A stretch of DNA of 64,000 nucleotides from Rhea pennata. Lineage: Eukaryota; Chordata; Aves; Rheiformes; Rheidae. Below are positions 38,401 through 49,800 of the stretch, one piece after another. Both the position numbers and the translations under genes were made by a program. Under the pieces are notes generated by a model that saw nothing but the letters and a program-made list of their open reading frames with translations, ran no database searches and had not been told where the DNA came from. Within the stretch, counting starts at the first letter, position 1. Every line of letters begins with the position of its first letter. The stretch spans positions 3,509,501 to 3,573,500 of the forward strand of contig NC_084672.1 in NCBI RefSeq assembly GCF_028389875.1, read 5' to 3'.

Positions 38401-38640
38401 CGAAGGGGAAAAAAAAAATATGCATCGCCCGCGGCTCGGCCCGCCGGGCTGCGGAGGCGGCTGCCTCGCGGGGAAGGCGAAATTTCTCCTCTCGCCGGCT
38501 CGGCACCTTTCCCACATCTTGTTCTAATCACTCGCATACTTGCGGCGGCGGGTTCGCGGCGCGGCCGGCGCTCGGGGGACGTCGCGGTGCGCTCCGCGGC
38601 CCCGTGGCTCGGTGCCACCTCTCCCCGCCGTGCGCCGCGC

Positions 38641-38648
38641 TATATAAG
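38641..38648 (+). promoter_or_regulatory. TATA box (TATATAAG)
   Basis: A canonical TATATAAG sits inside otherwise very GC-rich sequence, which makes chance unlikely. Initiation is expected roughly 25-32 bases downstream, near 38670. The same strand and the downstream donor at 38821 point to CILP. Confidence 0.7.
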
Positions 38649-38669
38649 AGCCGGGGCGGCGGCGCGGGC

Positions 38670-38820
38670 TCGCGCTGCAGCCCGGCTCGGCGGCGGCGGC
38701 GGCGGTGCAGGACGCCGGGCTGAGCGCTCGTCCCGGCAGCGCCCGGCTGAGCCCCCCGCACCGCGGCCCTGCGCCGAGAGGATGGGATTGCCCTCACCTG
38801 CTCTTACGTGGTGTATGTAG
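38670..38820 (+). other. CILP: Probable non-coding exon 1 of CILP, with a 12-codon upstream ORF
   Basis: The exon runs from the expected start site below the TATA box to a strong donor (TAG followed by GTAAGC at 38821). It contains a short upstream ORF at 38782-38820, starting in a good Kozak context (A at -3, G at +4) and encoding MGLPSPALTWCM. Its TAG stop is the last three bases of the exon, so the upstream ORF is complete whatever exon follows. The human CILP gene also begins with a non-coding exon. The 5' boundary is estimated and the link to CILP is inferred. Confidence 0.5.
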
Positions 38821-39199
38821 GTAAGCGCAAAAAGAAAAACCCCGAGGAAACCCCGGCGAGCCTCGTTTCCTCCGCGCTCAGCGCTTACGTAACTCGGCTG
38901 GGCTCTTCGGGCGCCTCCGCGGCCGCGGGGGGAGCGCGCCGGGGGCAGCCGCGCCCGCGGAGGCTCGGCGGCCGCGGGGGAGGCAGCACAGCCCGCGGCG
39001 CGGGAGCATCGCCCGCGCCGTCCGCCCGGCGCGCCGGCGAGGGCAGCCGCTCTGCTCCATCTCGCCCTCCTCGCAGGGGCCCCTTAACCTTTCCCGCCGC
39101 GGCCGCCCCGTCGGCTTCGCTTTAATTTTCCCCGCGCCGCGTCCAAGCCGGCTCCCGGCGTCCCGATCCCCCCCGCGCCGCGTCTGCGTGAAATCCGGT

Positions 39200-40812
39200 C
39201 GGGCGCAGCCGGCTCCCGAAGTAGCCTCCGAGCGGGAAGCAGGCTATTAACCTTAATGATTTTTTTCCCGGTTATTGTCGGACTCTGGCTTCGTGACCCC
39301 GGCGTAAGCTCACAAAATACCTTCATTTATTGCTTCTGTTCTTGTTGTTCGACCGGGATTCGGGACAGTATTTCCTATTCCCGTACTCCCCAATTCCAGC
39401 ATGTTTTATTAATACCGCTTACAAACTACAAGTTATTTTTGCTGCCAGCTGGTCTGCCTTGGCCTTCTTTTCTGGGTAAACTGAGGCACTTAAAGACTAA
39501 GGCAGCATTTTCCAGGTTCATTAAGTCCGGAGTGCATAAAATTAAGCGCCCGTAACCCTGGCTGGCGGCGCTCTGGATTTTTGCTCAGCCCCCAGGCGAG
39601 CGGTCGCTCCATGAAGTGACTACCCAAATACTTGAACTATGGGGCTAAGTGACTTGGTAGAACAACATGTGAAGCAGCTGAGCTGGAGAGCCTCGGTCCC
39701 TCACCCATGTACACGCGAAAAAGGAAAATACCCGGATTCTTGCTAAAATTTGCAGTGAAGCTTGCCTGGTACGTGGGATTTTGCACTTTCGGAGGAGCTC
39801 GCGCGCCTCCACCTTCCCGGCGCTAGTGCGACGCACCGCGTTTAGTCGATATTGCCGCAGCAAGCTCGGCGCGCTGGTGTCCCCGGCGTGGCTCTCGGCA
39901 GAGCCCTGGCCTGTCCGCAGCAGCCGTCGGTGCTAACCCCACTGTGCTCCCCTCGGAGGGAAGGGCGGCATTTTGGGGGGCAGCGGAGCCGCGCGGGCTG
40001 GCTGCGGGCTCAAAGAGCATCGCCGCAGAAGTGTTTAATCTACGAAAGGCCCCTTAAGGATATGCCGTCAAACGCACTCTCTGCAGAACAGATCTAGGAG
40101 CGTGGTTCAAATGCAAAGAGGGGACGTGGATGCCGTCACATCGGGTCCGGTACAGCTCCCGTCGGGGTGTACACCGGCAGGAGCTCCCCGGGAGCCCGCC
40201 GTGTCCCGCGGAGGTCAGCGCAGTGGCACTGAGGAAGCGCTGCCTTTTAAGCAACCTTTTTGTGTTGCAGGTGGGACGGGAAGGTCACCGGCCCTGAACT
40301 GATAAATCAGGAGGGACGCGGTCCACAGGCAGCGGTGCACATGGCCTGGTGTTGTGTTTTGCACAGGTTCAGCCATGCACACGCACCGGGTTGCTTTCTT
40401 AGACGGGTCCTCCAGCGGACGTAGATATGGCAGAGAGCTCCTGGGCTTTCAGCTCTTCTCCTTCTTTGGCCCCTGCTCCTGCAGAGAGATGCATGGGGCA
40501 GCAGCGCATGTTCCTATCAGGCCAGTCAGGTCCCATGGCCACACCTTCTTCCCCACCCAAGGGGACGCCTCACCACCCCTCTTAGGCCACAAATTCTGGG
40601 AGAATTTTCCCGAGATCAGCAGCGGTCAGCGGTGGGGTGAAATCGATGGGCTTGTGCACTACATCTCGTGAGTGGCAAACCATCAGCCTCCGTGAGCCGT
40701 CAGGGACGGACCAGCCTAGGCGGCCCACCTAGATGGAAACCTAGATGGCTGCCTGTCACGGAGCTCGCGGAGCTCCAGATCGGGCTTGAAATAACTGGGC
40801 TTGTCTCCGCAG
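39200..40812 (+). other. Probable CILP intron 1
   Basis: Between the donor at 38821 and the acceptor at 40811-40812 I see no coding exon. Sequence becomes less GC-rich past 39.2 kb. Nothing else is recognised. Confidence 0.5.
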
Positions 40813-40878
40813 GTCTGAGGAAGGCACAGAACGGCGACGGATACTCGAGGAAGCTCCTGGTTGCCACTCACGACGAGG

Positions 40879-43800
40879 ATGGTCACAGCAAAAGGATGGC
40901 TGCTGCTCCTCCTCCTCCTGGGAGCCACGTCTGTTCTAGGTGAAGGTTAAACATTTATATTTTTGTCACAACGTTAGCTAGATGCCCTTGCCTTCTGCTG
41001 CCTGCAGGCATGCCTACGTGAAGGTATGTCTCCAGCCGCGCAGCCGGCGGGAAGCTGCCCCGGCTCTAGGTCAGCGCTACGCTAACACAGCTAAACGACT
41101 TCCAGACGAGGGCTGGCTCCTGCCCAGCCCCTTTGGAGCACGGTCAAAATGAATTTGCAATTGTTTGTGTCCATCTAGGCGGACACGAGTCGCTGACTTC
41201 CAGCCGAACCCCGGCGAGCCCTGCTAGATGGGCCCTCCTGGTGACGTCTCCCGAGCGCTCCTCATCTAGGATAGCTGCGCGTTAGTATCCAAACGACAGC
41301 TGCTCCCATTTGTAGGTGAAAAACCGAGGGATGGAGGCGCTGAAGTCCAGATCTGCCATAGGATTAGACTTCTTTGCTTTTGAGGATCTAAGCTGCAGTG
41401 TCCTCCAGCAAACCTGTGTTGGGGCGGGAATGGAGCCCAGGTCTTCCCCTATTTACAGACTTACCCATGGATAACTTGTGTACAATGAAAATTTGGGATC
41501 AGGGAGGGAATAAGGAATTTTGTGAAAGAACGGTCCCTTTACTGCCTGCGGCTCCCGGGTTGGCAGCCCACAGCCTGCTCCCGGCCCTTGCTCTCCCTGG
41601 TCCTTCAGCAGTAATTACCCACGCACTGATCAACCACGCCGGCTCTGAACTGAGCCGTTTGGGCAGGGATTATGTTGTTCTCTAGAAAAGATGCGTGAAG
41701 CTTGTTTTATCTGCCCATTGCTGGATCTCAAATGCCTTAGCACACCAAAGAGCTGAGCGATAAGGAACCTACCCCTCTGCTCCAACGGGCTTTTCAGAGA
41801 AAACGTGTTTGCAGGCTATTTTGATCTATTCTCTGAGGCTATAGAGGAATTTTACCCTAAAGTCCCCTGGCCAGAAGCCTGGGGATTAGAACAGACAGAA
41901 TCAATTTTTCACTGGGGAGGTGCCCCGAAATGCTGCAGAGGCTCTGGAGAGCTTCTGCCTCCTGCACCCTGACCCGAGCATCTGCCGAGAGCCGGGGCCG
42001 CGCAGGGCTTTTGCTTTGCTCGCTAGTTTAAATGTAACTGGACTGGGACCGAACAGGGAAAGCATCCTAAGAAATACATCACGCCCTGGAAAGGCCGTGG
42101 GCTCAGAGTGCTGGAAAAGGGTAGGAGATGGACGGCCTGGCGGCCCCGGCTCTCCTGCAGCTGTGCTTTAGCCCTCTGGCCAGCTCACAGCCTATTCTAT
42201 CTTGAATTTCCAATGTTTTACAGTCCACAAGGACACCAGGCACAAAGGCAGGTGGGGGACCTTGCACTGCAACCAGGCGCCAAGACTCATATTAAATAGC
42301 CAGGCCCCCAGCCAGCACGGAGAAAACAAGCCGAGGGCTGCCAGCTCCCCTCCTGCACGTGGCAGCCAGCAAGCGCAGAGGACAGCTCGTGTCCCACAGT
42401 GACAACGGTCCTCTCCAGGCCCAAGGCAGGAGAGTACAAGCTCAGCCACCTCGGCTTCATTGCTCCTCATGCAGGGAAAGGCAGGATCCCTCCAAATATA
42501 AAAACAGAACTCGATCCAAGTCCTTCCTGCGTGAAATAGGCAAAAAAGCTTTTCCTAGGTACCAAGTGGTGGATTCACATCTTACCTGAACCGCAGTGAC
42601 GCTGTTGGGCAGGACTTACCCGCAGAGGCACCTGCGAGATGTCTGCCCCAGGCCGTGTCCCAGAGCGGACTGCGGAGGGGGCACGGTTGTTACTCCCTGA
42701 TTATTGCTGAACGGGAACAAAGACCCGAGAGATGATGCCAGAGTCCCTTCAACAGGACAAGGCTGCAGCTGAGGCAGCTTTCACCATCCCATGGGCCACC
42801 CTGCACCCTTGCTCTGCAAGCAGAGCTCGTCATGCCTTTTCCAATGTGAACGAGAGTGAGCGCAGGAGCAAGAGCCAATTTTCCTCCTCCTCCTCCCATG
42901 CAGACTCCCAGGCTCGTGCCTAGCAGAAAGCACTTGTTGCAGCTCCCCTCCAAAACCTGAGCAGCACAACGTGTGCCCTTCAGCATCTGGGCTAGGCCAG
43001 GCACAAACGTACTTGCAAAAGCTGGTCTTGGCAGCCTGCAGGATTCGTGGCAGCTTGAAACTTGCTCAGGTTGAAGCCATCAAGGCTTGGACAGGCCAAG
43101 AGCTCCAGCAATGCATTCACGGTGGAGGTGGCGGCGGAAGGAAGCAAACCGTAAGGGATTGCCATGTTTTCCCCCATTGGGAAATGGGCCTTCAAATCTC
43201 ATCAGGCCAGGTCTCTCCATGGGAACGAGGGCTCAACACTGGTTCTTGGCCTTCTTGGGATCTGCTTCTTCCAGCTGCTCTCCCGACCTCATGTTCTCTA
43301 GAAAATCCAACGCTTGCTCCTGTTTACTGGGCCTCCTTGCCCCAGCGATTGGAGAGGGGTAGGAGGGATAGGAAGAAGGGAAGTCAACAATCCTCCAAAT
43401 GCAATGTTCCTGGCTGAAAATCCAGCCAGGAAGCCCTGGGAGGAGAGCTGGCATTCCCAGGCCAGCTGCTCCGAGCATGCTAGGAGGTCACTGCAGCGCG
43501 CAGATGTCTCTAGCCCCAGAGCTAACTTCGAGGGGGTGTTTGACACAGTGCTAACCAAGCCGCAACCCAAAGGGAATTTGGAAAAACTGAATGGCTGAGA
43601 ACACCTGGATCTCTCTAATCATTCATCTTCCTGACTATCAATTCTGTAAATTTTCCCTCTAGGTCAAAGGATCCTGAAACAAGCCCTTGGCAGGATCCAG
43701 ATAAGACAGAAAACCTTCAGCCCACTGGTAATGCTCAGCCTAGAAAGTAAGTCGTTTTCCAACGCTGGCAGCTTTCCTTCGTGAGGACAATGGGTGTTTA

Positions 43801-46800
43801 TCCGCTTTATTTATTTATTTATTTTACAACCTTAATTTATTACCGAACCAATGCATTTGACTAGATGGGACGCTTAGGCAATGGAACAAATGTTAATCAT
43901 CCCCTACCTCCTGTAGGATTTTGGCTACTGCTGACACATACTGTTGGCTTCTCTCCTGGAATATTGAAGGTCAAGTGCATGAGCACAGCCCCCATTCCCG
44001 CGGGAGCGCCGCCTCACACCCGCTCTCGGCATGCACAGCTCCTCCGAGCTGGAAGGACCAGGAAACCTTGATGAGAGAGCAATGCGTTAACGCCCAGCCC
44101 TCTCACGCCCAGCATGAGTGAGCCGGGTTTGGGCGGTAGTAGGTAGCTAGACATCTACTCCCCTTTGCTCATCCTCCTGGCCTAATGCGCCGTAGATGGT
44201 CCTTGTGCTACACGCACACGCAAGGAGCTCGTGCAGGCCAGCTCACACCGAAGCCCTCTCAACTTTGCAGCCAGCAAAATGAAAAGCAAGCCCCCATCCT
44301 CCCCACTGGCTGCACTTTCTGAGGTGCTCCTGTAAAACTTGGGTTTAAACGTCGGCGTGGCAGAGCCCCAGCCCGTCTTCTAATGCAGCACGAATGTCGC
44401 AGCTGGCTTTGGCAGCAGTAGCTACCGCAACTTAGCTGCAAAGAAGGCGACTAAACTTTCCACCCTCCCATGCCTATGAGGACAGGCAGTGACCGCGGTG
44501 CCGGAGCATTTCTTGAGGATTAAAGTCCACAGTGCAGCAACGACCCACAGAGCCGGGTCCGCCCACCAGCTCTTCCCAACTGCTCGTTAATCCTCAGGAG
44601 ATCCCCAGGCACCTCAAGCTTTGTAGCCTAGCGCTTGGCATTGCTGGCGAGGATTTAAATTCCACTGGGCGCTGGAAGGGACAAACAATGACGATCTAGC
44701 CGAGGGATTACCGGACTTTCCCAGCCTCCTGTCTCGTTTTCACGGTGTCGCTGTCTCTGTCGCTGCTTAGCTGCCGGGTGGGAATGTGCCATGTGTCTGG
44801 GAAGAGTCAAAGCACAGCAAATACGGACACAGGCACCCAGACAGGGGATTTGCATCTCTCCCTCCCACCTGTCGAGACAAATTCTAGGTAAACTGTCAGG
44901 AAAACTGTGTTTTCCCCTCCAAACGGATGGCACAAATCAGTCTGTCAGGTTGTGGCTGGAGCTTGCATAAAGGGTAACTCCTGTTTCCCCGAGGAAGGAA
45001 TAAAACAAACTCTGCCGTTTTTGACCAATGCATTAGGAAGTAAAAGGCTTCTGCCCTTGGCTGTAGGCCGTGAGCTGTAAAGACAGCCCTGCGCCGAGCT
45101 CAGGACCGCCTTCCCGGGGCCAAGGCGCTTGTCTGCCCCAGCCGCAGGCCAGCAAGCATGGGACGTGGCCCCTGGGCTTTGCACCGACCACCCTCGCAGC
45201 AGTGGGGATTGCAAACACTCAAAACCCGTGGTTTTCAACCTGGCAAAAATAGGCTTTACTGCAGGGGAGGGTGCACGAGAGACCCACGCAGGTCGGAGCG
45301 CGGAGGGGGGATGTTGGAGATGGAGCAGCCTGCGTTACGCTGTGCGTTCCTGTGCCCGCAGGTAAGAGGAGCGGCTCTCGCGGGGGAGAAGCTACGCTGG
45401 GCTACATCAGACGCAGTACGTTCCTGCCTGCTGGCCAGGACGCGGCACGGTGGCTCGCTCCCTTCCCGCACCCCTCCCAAAGCCACCGGGCTTCTCCCCG
45501 CATCTTGGCTTGCTGCCCTTCCCGCTGTCGCGGAGCTCCAGGGCCTCGTGGTGCTGCTTTCCTCCATAAAACGCATTTCTTCCGTTCTTCCTTATCATCA
45601 CTGCTTCTGCAGATTAAAGCATCAGTTTTAACAGTCATTATTTATATGAGCGAAGAGCCTCCAGGCTTAGTGGGACATAGGTGCCCGCTGCTCTGGGTGC
45701 AGACACCCAGCACCATGGCTCTGCCCCGAGAGGTTTAGTGCAAGTGAAGGAGTAACAAGGAAGTGCTTGATGAGACCCCAAAGCTTTGCACTTGGCTGAT
45801 CCCAAACTAACTAAGCGGGGTTAGGAAGCATCTCGCTGAAATCACACTTTAATTTGTTGCACGTTAAATGTTTGTTCAGAGTGGGGGGAAAAAGCCAAGC
45901 ATTTATTAGTGCATCTCCTTGGAAGCTCATCTCCTCCTATTCACCCCCAAATTATCTAATAAGATCTATGGATTTATCCCTCAGGACACTGAATTGGAGA
46001 CCCCGACAAGCCATCCAATTAAAAATGCCTAATTCAGCCAAGCACTCCTTTCCAAACCAGATGTCACAGCTTTGTGGCTGCTGTCATTTAAATTGTCTTT
46101 TCCAGCCATCAAAACCTATTTAAATACCTGCTCTTGTAAGACAAGGTTTCCAATGCGAATGCCACTATTTAAACAGTTTAGCTGTGTGTGCCTGTCTGCC
46201 TTTCCAGTAAATAACTTGACCAGGTTTATTACGGATCAGGTGGAAGAGTAGGTGTGAGGAAATGATGCCATATGCACGTTTCCAAGATACCTCCTTTTTA
46301 GAGACGTTAGTCACAAGTGCATCCGCGCAAAATGTTACTAGAACATTGTCATTTAAAAATAAACCCAAACCACAACCTGGGAGTGGATCGCTTCCACTCG
46401 AGCGATTTAAATTAATACCATAGGGTAAGGTTTTTAAACCCCCTTAAACATCTGACTGCGTACAAAACTCACAATAAACTCGCTTGGTGGCTTACAAATC
46501 AGCTGCTCCTCGAAACGCTCTCTAAGCGTGCTCGGGAGCCTCCCCGGCTTCTGCTTCGCACGCAGTAAAACTGGAGCTCGCAACAGGACACACTTCGAAC
46601 ACAGACAGCGTGTGCGGAAGGATGGTACGATCACACCAGCAATTTTACCTCCCCCCTTCCCCCTTTATTTTTTAATTTAACCACATTCAAGCACAGGCGC
46701 GTGTTGCCCCTCAGACAGCACTGAAATGACAACGTGTGTTCGATTTCCTCTAAAGCAAAGTCAGTCAGAGGCGACGGGAGCCGTGCGCGCTGCGCTCCCC

Positions 46801-49800
46801 TCGAGGAACCCTCCTCGGTCCGAATCAGCAGCCTGCGGGCATTTAAGCTAGGAGCCCTCGGACACCTTCTCGTGCTTTCCTTCCGAGATCCTTGAACGTG
46901 CTCTTAGCTTGCATGAGCGTGTAGTATCCAAATGCACAGCCTTGGCTGCACGGGATCTGCTAACCCCCCCCCCCCCCCTTTCGGGGCACGAAACGTCGGC
47001 GTACGTGCGGCGTGCGGCTCGGTAACGCGGCGCCGCTGTTATTCGAGGTCCGCTGCTGCAGGATTCCAAGCGGTTTCTGTCCCCGTGGTCGACGTGGAGC
47101 GAGTGCTCAGGGAAGTGCGGCCAGACCGGCGTGCAGAAGCGCACCAGATCCTGCCTGGCTGAGCGCCTCTGGGGCGTGCACTGCAGCGAAGTAACCGAGG
47201 AAGGGCGCCTCTGCGTCGGACACGTCTGCTCAGGTGCTCCCACGGACGTAACCAGGGGAAGGGGACAACGTCCTGATCTCGCCACTGCGTAGGCGTTTTG
47301 CTCGCCTCGCTGCTGTTTTATCCTCTCTCCCTCCCGTGCCAGAATTTCGGGAGCTGTAAGACCTGGCCTCCCTTTCCCCCCCACCCTGTCAGTGCCGTCC
47401 GGATCACGCTAAGGGAGCGCAGCACGGAGACTAGATGGCCAAATATCAAAACTGGGGAGACCAAGGCATAGGGAACCATCAGGGACCCATAAAGATCTGG
47501 GGAATACAGGAAAAATCCGGCTAGTCTCGGTGCACTCAGTGACTGCAAGCTGCTGTCTCCATGTAGTTGGCCCCAGTAAGAAGAGTCGGGAACACGGGGG
47601 TACAGGGAATTGCCACGTTCCTGGCTACAGGGGGCCTTCTTATCAGGCCCTTTTAAACAAATCACTAAAAATATTCCCCCCCCCCCTTTTTTTCCCCACT
47701 GGAAACGTTGCTTCAGGTCTTCACTGATTATTTTAATTTCATATCACATAATGCTTATCTGACACCTAAACTATTTCCCATCCAATTCAGGATAGCATAA
47801 AATTAACAGGGAAGAAAGCTCTTGAGATAAACCAGTGTCGTGCCATTTAGACACGAGTTTATAACAGAAAACTATGAAGTTTAGGCCACTGGCTATGTGC
47901 TTGTGCCAGGGTTCAGTTAAGAGCTCAGGTGCTGGTCTGGATTCAAGCGTCCCTGAAGCCAGCCCGTTGGGGAAGGTGAATAATGGTTCCTATAGGTAAT
48001 TATAGCCACGTGGCTACTTTCTGCTAATCGCCAGGTTCGAAACTACATAGGCCCTGTGTTTCTAACACACAGCTGTGGATAATCAGTAAAAATATGTTCT
48101 GGATACAATTCATTTCTTATGCAGTATCTGCCCTTTTTGCATCTAAATTAAACGCAGACTCGACGGCACACCCCCGGCCGCTGCCTGAGCGGCGTGCCTC
48201 TCCCGCAGCCTGCAACCTGACGTGCGCCACGGGCCGCGTGAACGCCGACTGCGACGCCTGCATGTGCGAGGACGCGACCCTGCACGGGAAGGTCTCCCTC
48301 GAAGACGGCTCGCCCGCCGCCGAAGCCCGTGTCTACCTGCAAGCCAAGAAACTCAAGCTGTTAACCACAGCTGACAGCGGGGGCACGTTTAGGATCCCTG
48401 GAGTCTGCCCGGATGGCAAGAACACCCTTAAAATAAAGAAGGCCAAATATGTGACTGCTACCGTCACCGTGCCGAAAAGCACCGAGAGGAATCTGGCCAT
48501 CCAAGTGCAGCTGGAAAGATCAGGTAACCCAGACAGAGGCGAAGGAGCAGGAGGCTTTACACGCTTCTTGGAAACAAACCCCGATTTTAGGCCTGAAGGA
48601 CTAACGAGACGGCTTTTTCCTCCTCTCGCAGGCAAACCGTACATTTTGAAGAGCCCCGACGACAAGTCGAGGAGGGTGGGACAGAGCGTGTCGCTCTGCT
48701 GCGATGCTGTCGGCAGTCCAGCCCCCGACCGCTATCTCTGGTAAGGCGCTCGCAGCCCCTCGTGCCAGGTGGGCAGAAACCTTCCCTGTGCACGGATTCG
48801 ATTTGTATTTCCTTACCATCCTCACGAAGGTAAATATAAGCATCATGAACATCATAACTCTCTTAAAACAGTGCACTTAGATGGAGGACCCATTGCTGCA
48901 AATGAGAGATTCCTAGAGCTGGCATTTCTCACATTTATAGTAATGAAATCTGCATAAAGACTTACTGGAAAAACATATAAATAAGCAGGGAAACTGAGGC
49001 AAGAGGTCCGGTATCCTGTATAGCTCTATACAGCAGGACGCAGCACGGCCAGGATTAGGACATAGCTCTGCTCCTGCCATGCGGTCAGTCCATCCCATTA
49101 ACCATCCGCCTGTCCCTGGCAGGTATCACAACGGCTCGCTGCTGGATCCTTCCATATACAAGTATAAAAACAACCTGATTTTGAAGAACCTGAACAGAGG
49201 CCAGTCGGGAGAGTATTTCTGCAAGGCCAGTAGCGATGGGGGTTCAGCAAAATCCCAATCTGCCAAACTTTCTGTAATAGGTAAGAAAAAACGTGCAGGT
49301 GGGAGGTGGCAGGGTGCAGAAACCAAGGCACAGAAATTCTGCTACACTGAGGAAAGAAAAGTCACAGGAAGAATATCCAGGGTTTATCTCACTCCCTGGT
49401 TAGCAGACAAGCGCGACTGATGTATTAGCCAGGTGCTCTCTGAAAACCGGAGCTCTGGATTTCAGAGGACCTGCCAAACCCAATCTGTTGGGCCCAGCGA
49501 TTGCTCTGTATACTTGCTGCATTACAAACAAACATTTCGGTGTTTTTTTAAATCCCAAACTATGTTTAAGTCTGTCCATAGCCAAAAATGCAGCACATGT
49601 AATATCTAACTAAGGCTGTGTTTGATGGCAGTGGCAGGTAAGCAGGAGCTGGGGCACTTCGCCAAATAGGACTGCTCTTAATCACCTACCTTACGTTAAA
49701 ACTAAGCACCTGCTTTTCTGAAATGAAGGCCAGATGAACTCAGCTAACCAAAAATCCTGCAAAACATGTGTTTTATTGCTGTGCAGACCTCACTGTTATT

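Larger units (their letters stand above)
37150..39200. promoter_or_regulatory. CpG island at the probable CILP promoter
   Basis: About 2 kb of GC-rich, CpG-dense sequence contains a TATA box, long G tracts and GC boxes. It surrounds the proposed non-coding exon 1 of CILP. Assignment to CILP rests on strand, the strong donor at the exon end, and the matching acceptor of the start-codon exon about 2 kb downstream. Confidence 0.6.

Noticed and set aside
45148-45361. Reading 45.15-45.36 kb as an intact CILP WxxW exon
   Set aside because: From the plausible acceptor near 45147, the phase 0 reading hits a stop, and other frames share only scattered residues with the domain.
48018-48060. GGTTCGAAAC resembling a tRNA T-arm B box
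   Set aside because: No matching acceptor stem, anticodon arm or A box could be folded around it.
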